DNA of 46,844 nucleotides from an uncultured Collinsella sp. (lineage in GTDB: Bacteria > Actinomycetota > Coriobacteriia > Coriobacteriales > Coriobacteriaceae). The stretch spans positions 1-46,844 of the forward strand of contig UQOJ01000010.1 in the NCBI GenBank assembly GCA_900542635.1. Direction: 5' to 3'. Made by a program: the position numbers and the translations under genes. This document shows positions 15,167 to 23,089 of the stretch, piece after piece. Positions within the stretch are counted from its first letter, which is position 1, and each line of letters starts with the position of its first letter. Under the pieces are notes generated by a model. The model made no database searches. It was not told where the DNA came from and saw nothing but the letters and a program-made list of their open reading frames with translations.

Positions 15167-15243
15167 GGCCCGTTCGTCTAGCGGTTTAGGACGCCGCCCT
15201 CTCAAGGCGGAGATCACCAGTTCGAATCTGGTACGGGCTACCA
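15167..15243 (+). tRNA. tRNA-Glu (anticodon CTC)
   Basis: The sequence folds as a tRNA: a 7-bp acceptor stem (15167-15173 with 15233-15239; the first pair is G-U), a D arm, an anticodon stem CCGCC/GGCGG with loop CTCTCAA giving anticodon CTC, a T arm ACCAG-TTCGAAT-CTGGT, and an encoded CCA at 15241-15243. It reads GAG codons. Confidence 0.96.
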
Positions 15244-15253
15244 CGCATCTGAT

Positions 15254-15286
15254 ACCCGGACTTCCCATGGAAGGCCGGGTTTTTTA
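15254..15286 (+). terminator. Terminator of tRNA-Glu
   Basis: ACCCGG pairs with CCGGGT, extended inward by CTTCC/GGAAG, and is followed by TTTTTTAT. Confidence 0.9.
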
Positions 15287-15354
15287 TTTTCAAACAACCG
15301 TCTGCAATTCCCGTTTGAACCAGAGCTTTGCGTTCTGCTTATGGCCCTTACGGG

Positions 15355-15360
15355 TACAAT
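15355..15360 (+). promoter_or_regulatory. Candidate -10 box of the LPG-synthase-like gene
   Basis: TACAAT lies 34 bases before the start codon, with a weak TTCTGC about 16 bases further upstream. Confidence 0.35.
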
Positions 15361-15393
15361 ATCCAAGATATTTTGACTGTTAGAAGGAGTCTC

Positions 15394-16701
15394 ATGACGG
15401 AGTCCTCTCAGCATACTTCTAAGCCCCAGGTCGAGGTTGAGGCCTCGGGCGGAGATGACAATAAGAGCGCACGCCGCGGCGCCATCTTTATCGGCGTCGT
15501 GCTGGTGGGTTATATCGTCTATCTGGTGGTAACCGGGCAGATGGGGCAGTTCTGGGCCGCAATGTCGAGCGTCCAGGCGCCTTGGCTCGCTGCTGCATGC
15601 TTTTGCATGTTCCTGTACCTGTTCTTTGGCATTGTGGCCTATGCGATCGCTGTCTGGCTCGACCCCAATTCACCCGTCGGCATTCGCGACCTCATTTCGG
15701 TCGAGGCGAGCGGCATCTTCTTTGGCAACCTCACACCTATGATGATGGGCTCGACTCCTGCTCAGATCTACCGCCTGACCAAGGCGGGCCAAAATGTCGG
15801 CGAGGCCGGAGCCACGCAATTCACGCGCTTTATCGTGTATCAGTTTGGCCTCGTTGCCTGGGGCGCTATCCTACTGCTTGCTCGCATGCCGTTTTTTGCC
15901 GAGCGCTATGGCGACATGACGCTGCTGTGCGTCTTTAGCTTTGGTGGGCACTGCTGCATCTTGCTTGGCATCTTCGCCGTCGCGCTCATGCCTAAGACCG
16001 TCACGCGCGTCGCCCACTGCATCATCAATTGGCTTGAGCGCATTGGTGTCTCGGCCACTAAGATCGAGGGATGGCGCACGTTTGTCGATGGCGAGATCTA
16101 CTCCTTCTCCGAGAAGTTCAAGCTTTCAGCCGGACATTTTTCTTCCATGCTGCTCACCGTGTTTATCACCATGCTGCAGCTCGCGTTTTTCTATCTGGTT
16201 CCGTATTTCCTAATGCTTGCCTTTGGCCACCACGAGGTCGACTTTTTCTCGGTCATGGCCGCGAGCGCCTTTGTCCAGTTGCTGAGCTCTGCGGTCCCCT
16301 TGCCCGGTGGAACTGGTGGCGCTGAGGGCGGCTTTGCATTGTTCTTGGGTCATTTCTTTGGGTCGGCTTCGACCGCCGGCTATCTGCTGTGGCGTCTCAT
16401 TACGTTTATTGCGCCGACCATTTTGGCTGCGCCCCTGCTGGGCCTTAAGAGCGCCCACAACGAGAGCATCCATGCGCGCTGGGATCGCGTGATGCGCAAA
16501 CTCGGCCGCACGTCTCAGACGCCCTCTGCGCCCACTAAGCCGCACCCCACGAATGCTGTTACCGTTGATCCCAAGAAGCGCGCTCAGAAGGCTTCTGGGA
16601 CCGCTAAGGCGGCTCATAAAGCCTATGTGCGCCAGACAGGCGATGGTATTCGCGTATCTCCGTCGGCACTCAATAAGAAGAAGCATCCCAAGTCGCAGTA
16701 G
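15394..16701 (+). CDS. UPF0104 / LPG-synthase-type transmembrane protein
   Basis: The 435-residue protein has an N-terminal tail, several long hydrophobic segments (first near residues 30-50) and the family motifs NLTPMMMGSTPAQIYRLTKAG and PLPGGTGGAEGGF. These are typical of the lysylphosphatidylglycerol-synthetase membrane domain family (YbhN/AglD/MprF N-terminal half), whose members flip or modify lipids. The MprF aminoacyl-transferase domain is absent, so lysyl transfer is not expected. A Lys-rich cytoplasmic C-terminal tail follows (from about residue 360). ATG 15394 follows GAAGGAGT; the open frame further upstream is ignored. Confidence 0.85.
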   Translation: MTESSQHTSKPQVEVEASGGDDNKSARRGAIFIGVVLVGYIVYLVVTGQMGQFWAAMSSVQAPWLAAACFCMFLYLFFGIVAYAIAVWLDPNSPVGIRDLISVEASGIFFGNLTPMMMGSTPAQIYRLTKAGQNVGEAGATQFTRFIVYQFGLVAWGAILLLARMPFFAERYGDMTLLCVFSFGGHCCILLGIFAVALMPKTVTRVAHCIINWLERIGVSATKIEGWRTFVDGEIYSFSEKFKLSAGHFSSMLLTVFITMLQLAFFYLVPYFLMLAFGHHEVDFFSVMAASAFVQLLSSAVPLPGGTGGAEGGFALFLGHFFGSASTAGYLLWRLITFIAPTILAAPLLGLKSAHNESIHARWDRVMRKLGRTSQTPSAPTKPHPTNAVTVDPKKRAQKASGTAKAAHKAYVRQTGDGIRVSPSALNKKKHPKSQ

Positions 16702-16750
16702 GGCAGTCGTGCGTTCTTCATGATGCGGGGCATATTTGTGCTGTATGGGG

Positions 16751-16774
16751 GATAATCCTCTTACGTAGATTATC
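16751..16774. promoter_or_regulatory. Inverted repeat upstream of tetR-type gene (candidate operator)
   Basis: GATAATC (16751-16757) and GATTATC (16768-16774) form a perfect inverted repeat with a 10-base spacer, ending 43 bases before the start of the TetR-family gene. A 24-base span is typical for a TetR dimer site and suggests autoregulation. The left half also resembles a -10 box. Confidence 0.5.
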
Positions 16775-16817
16775 TCTCATCTGTTGATGAATGCTCGCAT
16801 ATCGAAGGGACACGCCC

Positions 16818-17429
16818 ATGGCAACCAGCAAACCGCGTCTTGATCGTCGCATCATTCGCAGCCGTAATGCCATCCTTTCGGCTTTCGAGCGCCTGCTCAT
16901 GGAAAAGCCGCTGGCAGACATTACGGTGAGTGCCATCGCGCGCGAGGCCAATGTCGACCGCAAGACCTTTTACGTTCACTTTGGTACGGTTGACGGCCTG
17001 CTCGATGCCATTGCCGTCGATGTGGTGGAGATGATTGTCGACTCGGTCGAGAAAACGCTTGCTTCCATGGACGGTGACACCAACGAGCGCGCTCTTGGCG
17101 CGGCGGCGACCTTCTTTAAAACCGTTAACGAGGCACTGTGCAACAACTTGGTGCTCAATCGTCAGCTGATCGAGAATATTCCGCTCGATGATTTTATGGC
17201 TCGTCTTCGTGCGCCGCTCGAACACGAGATTGCCGATCGCGATCTGCTGCCCCAAGGTCTCAAGGACGAGATGTTCGACTACTATCTGGCGTTTTTGCTG
17301 TCGGGTATTATCGGTATCTATCGCACGTGGGCACTGTCTGACGGCTCGGTTCCTATCGAGCGTGTCTCGGAGGTTGCTAATAATCTGACGTTGAGCGGCC
17401 TTTCGAGTTTGGAATCTCGTTTCGAATAG
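16818..17429 (+). CDS. TetR/AcrR-family transcriptional regulator
   Basis: The 203-residue protein has a TetR helix-turn-helix in its first 60 residues (AILSAFERLLMEKPLADITVSAIAREANVDRKTFYVHFG) and a helical ligand/dimer part with a hydrophobic segment near the C-terminus (FLLSGIIGIYRTWAL), a layout seen in DhaS-like members. Start ATG 16818 has GAAGGGA seven bases upstream. Its target is unknown; the LPG-synthase-like gene upstream, or the MacAB-like efflux genes that may have been neighbours before the cobamide island arrived, are possibilities. Confidence 0.88.
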   Translation: MATSKPRLDRRIIRSRNAILSAFERLLMEKPLADITVSAIAREANVDRKTFYVHFGTVDGLLDAIAVDVVEMIVDSVEKTLASMDGDTNERALGAAATFFKTVNEALCNNLVLNRQLIENIPLDDFMARLRAPLEHEIADRDLLPQGLKDEMFDYYLAFLLSGIIGIYRTWALSDGSVPIERVSEVANNLTLSGLSSLESRFE

Positions 17430-17452
17430 CACTTGCGCCTTACCTCCCCTGA

Positions 17453-17473
17453 GTTGCGGTGAAATAGGGACTG
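17453..17473 (+). repeat. GTTGCGGTGAAAT element, single arm at the left edge of the cobamide island
   Basis: These 21 bases are identical to the reverse complement of the right arm of copy 1 (8803-8823). The second arm is missing; what follows (17474-17518) is unrelated. The element looks interrupted or truncated just where base composition changes. Confidence 0.75.
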
Positions 17474-17518
17474 AATAGGTCTTTTAACAACCTAAAGGGG
17501 GTGCGGACGATTTCTTGG

Positions 17519-17530
17519 ACCGCGCCTAGG
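17519..17530. repeat. 12-base direct repeat, left edge of the cobamide island
   Basis: ACCGCGCCTAGG here is repeated exactly at 39619-39630. The two copies enclose the whole cobamide island and nothing else; this copy covers the stop codon of the leftmost island gene. It could be a target-site duplication or attachment core, or a chance match. Confidence 0.45.
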
Positions 17531-18740
17531 CGTATCCATGGGAATCCTCCGATGCGCCTTCGCACGCTTGCATGACCTCGATACCATGCGAGCGTGCGAA
17601 CTCGACGAGCTCTGCGTTGCGGGCGTTTATGGTGCCGAAGGCGGCGGGGCACACGATAAGGCGCGCGCAGTGGACGAGGAGCTCTTTGGCGCGGGCTATG
17701 GTTTTATCCCCGATCGGCTCGAAGGCGCGCTCGGCCACGCATTCCGTTGCCAGGTCGCGTGCGAGCTCGCAGTCGATGTCCCCTTCGTGCAGAACGCCCG
17801 CGTAGAACGCCTTGCCCTGCCGGATGAGCTGGCGAAACACAGCCGACCCCGTACCTGCGCCGGCGATGACGAACGTGTGCGCATCGCCGTGCGGGCGCCC
17901 AATTTCCACGCTGCCGAAGCGCTCGTTGAAGGTGCCATGTTGAAGGCCGTAGAGCTCGCCAATCGTCTCGCGCGTGAATATGTCCTCGGGTGCGCCGGCG
18001 CGGAAGACCCGGCCGTCCTTCACGCAAATCACCTTGTCGGCGCTTTTCTGCGCGAGCTCGAGTTCGTGGATGGACATGATGACAGCCACATTCCGCGATT
18101 TCGCAAGGTGGCGAAGTATTCGCAGCAGGTCGATCTGGTAGCGGATATCGAGATACGACGTGGGCTCGTCGAGCACGAGCACACGCGGATCCTGCGCGAT
18201 GGCGCGTGCGAGCATGACGCGCTGGCGTTGCCCGTCGCTTATCTGCATGAAGTCGCGCTCGGCGAGCTCTTCCACACGTGCGGTTTTCATGGCCTCATCG
18301 ACCCGACTATGGTCGTCGGGCGAGAGTGTGCCCATTCGCCCGGTGTAGGGATGTCTTCCCGCCTCTACGATATCGCGGCAGGTGAGGAGCTCGGTCCGGG
18401 GGCGATCTGTCAGCATAACGGCAAGGCTCCTTGCGAACTCCGCCGTCTTCCATCGGGAAATCTCTCGCCCATCGAGCTCGACCGCGCCGGCAAGCGGTGC
18501 CAGATGGCGTGTGATGGTTTTCAAGATGGTCGACTTGCCCGAGCCGTTCGGCCCGATGAGCGCCACGACGTCGCCCGCGCGAACCTTCAGATCGACGCCT
18601 TCGACTACGACCTTCTTGTCGTAGCCCGCCGACAGGTCGCTTATGCGGAAAAGCGGCGCTCCGTCAGCCTGCGTTTCGACCGGGGTTTCTAGGTTCGACT
18701 CCCCTCTGAGCGTTTTGGGCCGCGGCACGAATTCCCCCAT
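17526..18740 (-). CDS. ABC transporter ATP-binding protein with BtuD-like C-terminal extension
   Basis: The 404-residue protein joins a FecE/BtuD-type ATPase (about residues 30-275: Walker A GPNGSGKST at 63-71, signature ISDGQRQR, Walker B VLVLDEPTS, switch SIHELE) to a second domain of about 120 residues (HTFVIAGAGTGSAVFRQLIRQG, FYAGVLHEGDIDCELA). As I recall, haloarchaeal cobalamin-import ATPases carry a similar tail, which would favour a corrinoid or cobalt-tetrapyrrole substrate over siderophores; this should be checked. The signature has D where LSGGQ has the first G. Its start codon directly follows the permease stop. It is the last gene of the riboswitch-controlled operon. Confidence 0.85.
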   Translation of the reverse strand: MGEFVPRPKTLRGESNLETPVETQADGAPLFRISDLSAGYDKKVVVEGVDLKVRAGDVVALIGPNGSGKSTILKTITRHLAPLAGAVELDGREISRWKTAEFARSLAVMLTDRPRTELLTCRDIVEAGRHPYTGRMGTLSPDDHSRVDEAMKTARVEELAERDFMQISDGQRQRVMLARAIAQDPRVLVLDEPTSYLDIRYQIDLLRILRHLAKSRNVAVIMSIHELELAQKSADKVICVKDGRVFRAGAPEDIFTRETIGELYGLQHGTFNERFGSVEIGRPHGDAHTFVIAGAGTGSAVFRQLIRQGKAFYAGVLHEGDIDCELARDLATECVAERAFEPIGDKTIARAKELLVHCARLIVCPAAFGTINARNAELVEFARSHGIEVMQACEGASEDSHGYA

Positions 18741-19781
18741 CTACCTCACCCGCTTCTTCAACATGAGCGCTATAACCACCGGTGCGCCGAAGATAGCGGT
18801 GACGGCGCTGATGGAAAGCTCGACGGGAGAGAACAGCGTGCGCGCGATCAAATCGCAGCCCGCGCAGAAGATGGCGCCTCCCAAGAAGCACGCAGGAATC
18901 ACGCGGATGGGCTTCGACGACTTCAGCGCCGACTTCACGAGATGCGGAACCGCGATGCCTACAAACGACACCGGACCAGCGAACGCGGTCACGCAGGCGG
19001 AGAGCATGCTCGCTAGAAGGACGAGCACCACGCGGAAGCGTGCGACGTTCACGCCGACGCTTTTTGCGTAGGCTTCTCCCAGCTGGAAGGCGGAAAGGGG
19101 CTTCGATATCGTGAATACGCATGCGCTCACGGTGATCACCACGACCGCGATGACCGCGACGTCATCCCAGCTCGAACCCGAGAAGCTACCCAAAGACCAG
19201 TTGTGCAGGTTCACGATGGACTGGTCGTCGGCGAAGGCGATGAGGAAGTTCGTTGCCGCCGAGCAGATGTATCCCACCATGACGCCCGCCACGATGAGCA
19301 TGGCCATGGAACTTATGCGCCGTGCGATGAGGAGCACGAAGCCGATGGTGATAAGCGAGCCCAGAAACGCTGCGGCCACCATGGCCGGCGAGGACATGGC
19401 CTGGTTCGCGCCCAGAAGTACGATCATCGTAAGCGCGACGACGAACTTTGCGCCCGAGGAGACGCCCAAGATGAACGGGTCGGCGATGGGGTTGTTGAAA
19501 AACGTCTGCAGCAGGAACCCGGAGAGCGAAAGTGCCCCGCCGAGAAGCACGGCTGAAAGCACGCGCGGCAGGCGAATCTCCCAGATGACCTGGCTTTCCA
19601 TGGAATTGGCCGCGCCGCCCGAAAGGATGCCGGGGATGTGGTCTGCGGGCACGAGCACGCTCCCGATGCACAGGTTGGCCCCGACGAGCACGATGAGGGC
19701 AACAGCGAGCAGCGCCGTCACGACGCGACACCGCGCGGCGCGCCCCGATTCGTCGTATGCCATGGAAAGTCGGCTTCTCAT
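18741..19781 (-). CDS. FecCD-type ABC transporter permease
   Basis: The 346-residue protein has about ten hydrophobic segments and family motifs (RLPRVLSAVLLGGALSLSG, GVSSGAKFVVAL, VSFVGIAVPHLVK). This permease family serves iron-siderophore, heme and vitamin B12 uptake (BtuC). The start 19781 lies four bases after the stop of the binding-protein gene; an internal ATG (19763, MAYDES) is an alternative. The substrate is set by its neighbours: a lipoprotein binding protein, CbiK, and control by a cobalamin riboswitch point to a corrinoid, a cobalt tetrapyrrole or heme. Confidence 0.9.
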   Translation of the reverse strand: MRSRLSMAYDESGRAARCRVVTALLAVALIVLVGANLCIGSVLVPADHIPGILSGGAANSMESQVIWEIRLPRVLSAVLLGGALSLSGFLLQTFFNNPIADPFILGVSSGAKFVVALTMIVLLGANQAMSSPAMVAAAFLGSLITIGFVLLIARRISSMAMLIVAGVMVGYICSAATNFLIAFADDQSIVNLHNWSLGSFSGSSWDDVAVIAVVVITVSACVFTISKPLSAFQLGEAYAKSVGVNVARFRVVLVLLASMLSACVTAFAGPVSFVGIAVPHLVKSALKSSKPIRVIPACFLGGAIFCAGCDLIARTLFSPVELSISAVTAIFGAPVVIALMLKKRVR

Positions 19782-19785
19782 GGTG

Positions 19786-21357
19786 CTAGCCGAGCTTCCT
19801 CAGATAATGGAAGTCGCTCGCGTCATCGCCGGTGAACGCCCCGTGCAGCTCGTCGATAATGTCGGCAGTAGAAGTCATCTGCTGGTAGATGTCGGCGCTT
19901 GTGACCCAGACGTTGCCGTTCTTCACGGCTTTGAACTGCGACAATAGCGCGTTTTTGCCTACGAAGTCGTTCAAGGTGGCAACCGATTCGTCGATGGTGC
20001 CGTTGTAGACGATGATGTCGGCATCCTTCGCCATCGCGTAGAAGCGCTCCATTTCGAGCGTTACTGACGAACCTGACGTCGACGCCGTCTGCGCGTCATC
20101 GAGCGCGTAGTTGCCGCCTGCAAGCTCGATCATCTGCGCCACGTAGTCGCCCGCCCGCCGCGTGACGGCGGCCCCGTTCGAGTTAATGTAGAAATACGCC
20201 ACGGTTTTACCTGACGACGCGAGCCCCGACGTTTGTTCGACGCGGGCCTTTTGCTCGTTGAACAGGTGCGCGGCCTCGTCTTCCTTGTCGAACAGGACGC
20301 CGAAAAGCTTAATCCACTCGACGCGCCCGAGTGCTTCGGGCTCGCTCGACGACTGTTCGGTGAGCACGACGAGCCCGAGCTTCTGCAGCTTTTCCTTCAC
20401 ATCGGGCGTGTGGTTGATCATGGTGTTCTCTATGGCGAGCGTGCAACCCGAGGCCGATATTCGCTCGTAGTCGGGTGCGCTGTACTTGCCGCCGTAGGCG
20501 ATCGCCCCGCTTTCGAGCGCGCTTTTGAAGCCTGCGACCGAGCAATCGTCGGCCTTCGTGCCCGACATTAAGATATTGTCGTTCGCATCGAGCGCGTCGA
20601 CCAGGCACATCGTCGCCGACGACACGAGGTACACCTTGTCGGCGGGGCGCCTTATGACCGCGATGTCGGAGCTCAACCCATCAGGTACCTTCGCATCTTG
20701 CGGCACCACGAGGAAGCGCTCCCCGTTCGAAACGCAGATAAGCCGCAGTCCGCCTTCGAACTCGTCGACAGTGAAGTGCTTGGCGTATTCAAGCTGAAGC
20801 GTCCCCGTCGGCTCCCAGCCGCAGCCCAAATCGGCGTTGTGGAAGTCGGCCGCGGCGCTTGAAGCCGTTTCCGCAGGGGAGCCGCCGCTTGCATCGTCGC
20901 CCGATTTCTCCTTCATGGTGGATGAGTCGAAGTAGAGCGTGTAGTCGATGGTGTGCGGCGTCGACATGGCGACGGTCTCGGCCGACACGGCGATGTCCTC
21001 GTCGAGCGTGACGGGTATCTCGAACGTGGAGTTGCCTCCGTCGTTTACGGGCGCGTAGTCCACGCCGTCGACGGTCATCTTGTCGTAGTTCGAACTCGAC
21101 CAGGTGATGGTCGCGGTGTAGGTGTCGCCATCCTTCACAATTGTGGTTGGTGAGGCGATGCTTGCGCGCCCTGACCCGCCGGAAAGCGAGACGCTCACAG
21201 TGTATTCCTGAGAGCCCGCCGTGGCACCGGTCGCGTTCGGGCTCGTACTGCACCCCGCGAAGGGAAGCGCGAGCAGGGCGACGAGAACGCAGGCGATCGC
21301 GCGCGCCGCGATGCTGCGGCGCTTCCTGTTTTTCCCCTTGGGAAGAATCGACCGCAT
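19786..21357 (-). CDS. ABC transporter lipoprotein: NEAT-like domain fused to FecB-type binding protein
   Basis: The 523-residue precursor has a basic N-terminus, a hydrophobic stretch and a lipobox LPFAGC (Cys36). Residues about 47-145 form a beta-rich module (SGGSGRASIASP, TATITWSSSNYDKMTVDGVDYAPV, STFEIPV) resembling the NEAT/iron-transport-associated domain that binds heme in other proteins. Residues about 175-523 resemble a class III periplasmic binding protein (VVLTEQSSSEPEALGRVEWIKLFGVLF, VAYFYINSNGAAVTRRAGDYVAQMIELAGG). A heme- or tetrapyrrole-binding domain ahead of the transporter binding domain is unusual. It lies five bases after the small lipoprotein gene. Confidence 0.83.
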   Translation of the reverse strand: MRSILPKGKNRKRRSIAARAIACVLVALLALPFAGCSTSPNATGATAGSQEYTVSVSLSGGSGRASIASPTTIVKDGDTYTATITWSSSNYDKMTVDGVDYAPVNDGGNSTFEIPVTLDEDIAVSAETVAMSTPHTIDYTLYFDSSTMKEKSGDDASGGSPAETASSAAADFHNADLGCGWEPTGTLQLEYAKHFTVDEFEGGLRLICVSNGERFLVVPQDAKVPDGLSSDIAVIRRPADKVYLVSSATMCLVDALDANDNILMSGTKADDCSVAGFKSALESGAIAYGGKYSAPDYERISASGCTLAIENTMINHTPDVKEKLQKLGLVVLTEQSSSEPEALGRVEWIKLFGVLFDKEDEAAHLFNEQKARVEQTSGLASSGKTVAYFYINSNGAAVTRRAGDYVAQMIELAGGNYALDDAQTASTSGSSVTLEMERFYAMAKDADIIVYNGTIDESVATLNDFVGKNALLSQFKAVKNGNVWVTSADIYQQMTSTADIIDELHGAFTGDDASDFHYLRKLG

Positions 21358-21361
21358 GGCG

Positions 21362-21895
21362 TTACTTCAGTGCGTCGGCGCGCAGATCGACGCCGGCGGA
21401 TTCGAATACGAGCGTGCGGTCGTACCACCGCTCCCTTCTAATGCTCCACGCGGCGCAGGCGGTGTCCTCGTCGAGCGCATCAACGGGCACGTCGTAGGTG
21501 TACTTGCCTTCCGCGTTTTCCACATAGGGGATGAAGTCGGCCTCGCTCGCGGCGGCAGCCTCTTCACCCGTGCCCATGAAGAGCTTGCCGTAGCCCGTGC
21601 CGGAAAGTGTCATCACGCAGTGCATGGAGCCGTTTTCCACGATGAGCTGGGCGTCCACAATCCTGAACATGTTCGAGCTGGAATCTACGGTGATCGGATA
21701 GGTGCCGTCGGCCACCTTGTCGGCGGTGATGGGGGCAGCGCTTGCGCCCTCGGGCGCATCGGCCGCCTGTTCGGTCTTTTCCTGGGAATCGGCATCGCTT
21801 GCCTTTGCGTTGTCGATTGAATTTCCGCCGCAGCCGGCGAGCGAGAACGCGAAAAGCGCCGCCGACAGGGCGAAGGCGAGGGTTTTCTTCAACAT
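21362..21895 (-). CDS. Small surface lipoprotein with NEAT-like domain
   Basis: The 177-residue precursor begins MLKKTLAFALSAALF and has a lipobox SLAGC (Cys22), followed by an acidic Ala-rich linker and a beta-rich module (ADGTYPITVDSSSNMFRIVDAQL, MTLSGTGYGKLFMG, FIPYVENAEGKYTYDVPVDAL). The module is related in style to the N-terminal domain of the next gene product. A surface scavenging or relay role for heme or a cobalt tetrapyrrole is inferred from the operon. The start 21895 has AAAGGA nine bases upstream; the frame runs on to 21994 but crosses a long hairpin. Confidence 0.72.
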   Translation of the reverse strand: MLKKTLAFALSAALFAFSLAGCGGNSIDNAKASDADSQEKTEQAADAPEGASAAPITADKVADGTYPITVDSSSNMFRIVDAQLIVENGSMHCVMTLSGTGYGKLFMGTGEEAAAASEADFIPYVENAEGKYTYDVPVDALDEDTACAAWSIRRERWYDRTLVFESAGVDLRADALK

Positions 21896-21957
21896 GGAGG
21901 GGTTCCTTTCAATCGCTTCGACCGCCCGCGCCGTGCGGTGGGCGGGCGGGATGCGAA

Positions 21958-22004
21958 TGCAACGGGCATGCGCCGTCGGTCGGGGAAGGCGCATGCCCGT
22001 TGCA
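21958..22004 (-). other. Strong intercistronic hairpin downstream of cbiK
   Basis: A perfect 17-bp stem (21958-21974 with 21988-22004) with a 13-base loop lies between cbiK and the small lipoprotein gene. No T-run follows on either strand, so it more likely protects or separates parts of the mRNA than ends it. Such a hairpin could give cbiK a different expression level from the transporter. Confidence 0.65.
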
Positions 22005-22039
22005 CGGGGACGCGACCGGCGCCCCCGTGCGCGGCGAGT

Positions 22040-22966
22040 TTACAGCTTGGCGATGGCGTCGTCCACGTGCGAGACGTAGATGTCGTCGACCGCGACGTTC
22101 TGTCCCAGACCCTGGAGCAGGCACGTCACTTCGAAGCCGGCGGCCACGAACTTCGCAGCCCAGCTGTCGGGGTCGGTCTCGTCTGCCATGTCGTTGTTCG
22201 CGTGGTCGCCCGCGACCACCATGAACGGCGCGAGCACAGCCTTCTTGTAGCCTGCGGCGCTCGCGGCGGCGATAACATCCTCGCAGGTCGGTTCAGCCTC
22301 GACGGTGCCGACGAAGAACTGCGTCAAGCCCTCGTTCTTGAACACTTCCTGCATCTTGGCATAGTCGGCGTTGGAATCGGCTTCGGTGCCGTGGCCCATG
22401 AGGCACAGCGCCGTCTTGCCGTCGTCGAAGGACGCCATGTTCTCCTTAATGGCTGCGGCCACCTTCTTGTAGTCGTCGTCGGAGGTGAGCAGCGGGTCGC
22501 CGAGCGAGATCTTATCGAACTTGTCGGCGTACTTGTCGAGCTCGTCTTTCACGTCGGTGTATTCCAGGCCGCCCATGAGATGCGTCGGCTGCACGACGAT
22601 TTCCTTCACGCCGTCTTCCACGCAGCGGTCGAGCGCCTCGGTCATGTTGTCGATCGTGATACCGTCGCGCTTCTTCAGCTTGTCGATGATGATCTGCGCG
22701 GTGAAGGCGCGGCGGATGTCGTAGTCCTGCCAGTACTTCTCGCGGATAGCGTCTTCGATGGCGCCGATGGTGATGTGGCGCGAGTCGTTGTAGCTCGTGC
22801 CGAAGCTCGTGACGAGGATGACCGGCTTTACGGCCTTCTCCTTTTCACTCGATTTCTCGGAACTCGCGGAGGTGTTGGAGCAGCCCGCGAGCGCGACTCC
22901 GGCGAGCGCGACGGCTCCGGTTGCTGCGGCGCCCATGAAACCGCGGCGTGACATCTGGTCGGACAT
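22040..22966 (-). CDS. cbiK: Sirohydrochlorin cobaltochelatase CbiK, predicted Tat-exported lipoprotein
   Basis: The 308-residue protein has the CbiK fold signatures: ILVTSFGTSYNDSRHITI, VVQPTHLMGGLEY with the first metal-binding histidine, MGHGTEADSNADY with the second, and APFMVVAGDHANND. CbiK inserts Co2+ into sirohydrochlorin to start the anaerobic cobamide pathway. Unlike the cytoplasmic Salmonella enzyme it starts with a twin-arginine motif (SRRGFMG) and a hydrophobic stretch ending in a lipobox ALAGC (Cys29), so it should be folded, exported and lipid-anchored. Periplasmic CbiK is known from Desulfovibrio. The start 22966 has GAAAGGA upstream; it is the first gene behind the riboswitch. 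Confidence 0.92.
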   Translation of the reverse strand: MSDQMSRRGFMGAAATGAVALAGVALAGCSNTSASSEKSSEKEKAVKPVILVTSFGTSYNDSRHITIGAIEDAIREKYWQDYDIRRAFTAQIIIDKLKKRDGITIDNMTEALDRCVEDGVKEIVVQPTHLMGGLEYTDVKDELDKYADKFDKISLGDPLLTSDDDYKKVAAAIKENMASFDDGKTALCLMGHGTEADSNADYAKMQEVFKNEGLTQFFVGTVEAEPTCEDVIAAASAAGYKKAVLAPFMVVAGDHANNDMADETDPDSWAAKFVAAGFEVTCLLQGLGQNVAVDDIYVSHVDDAIAKL

Positions 22967-23024
22967 GGTTTTTCCTTTCCTCGGTTTGCCGGTCCCCCGG
23001 CGACAGTTGCTTGTCGGCACAAGC

Positions 23025-23050
23025 GAAAGAAAAGCGCACCCCTCGGGGTT
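23025..23050 (-). terminator. Possible riboswitch-controlled terminator before cbiK
   Basis: On the minus strand ACCCCGAGGGGT (23038-23049) is followed by GCGC and CTTTTCTTT. A short hairpin with a T-rich tail between the riboswitch and cbiK could be the expression platform, though the stem is short. Confidence 0.45.
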
Positions 23051-23089
23051 CACAAGGAGCTAACGCCACGGCGATGCCGTGAGGAAAAG

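Noticed and set aside
17538..18692. A 384-residue plus-strand frame opposite the ABC ATPase
   Set aside because: The minus strand has Walker A, signature and Walker B in order and fits the operon; the plus-strand frame has no recognisable domain or ribosome-binding site.
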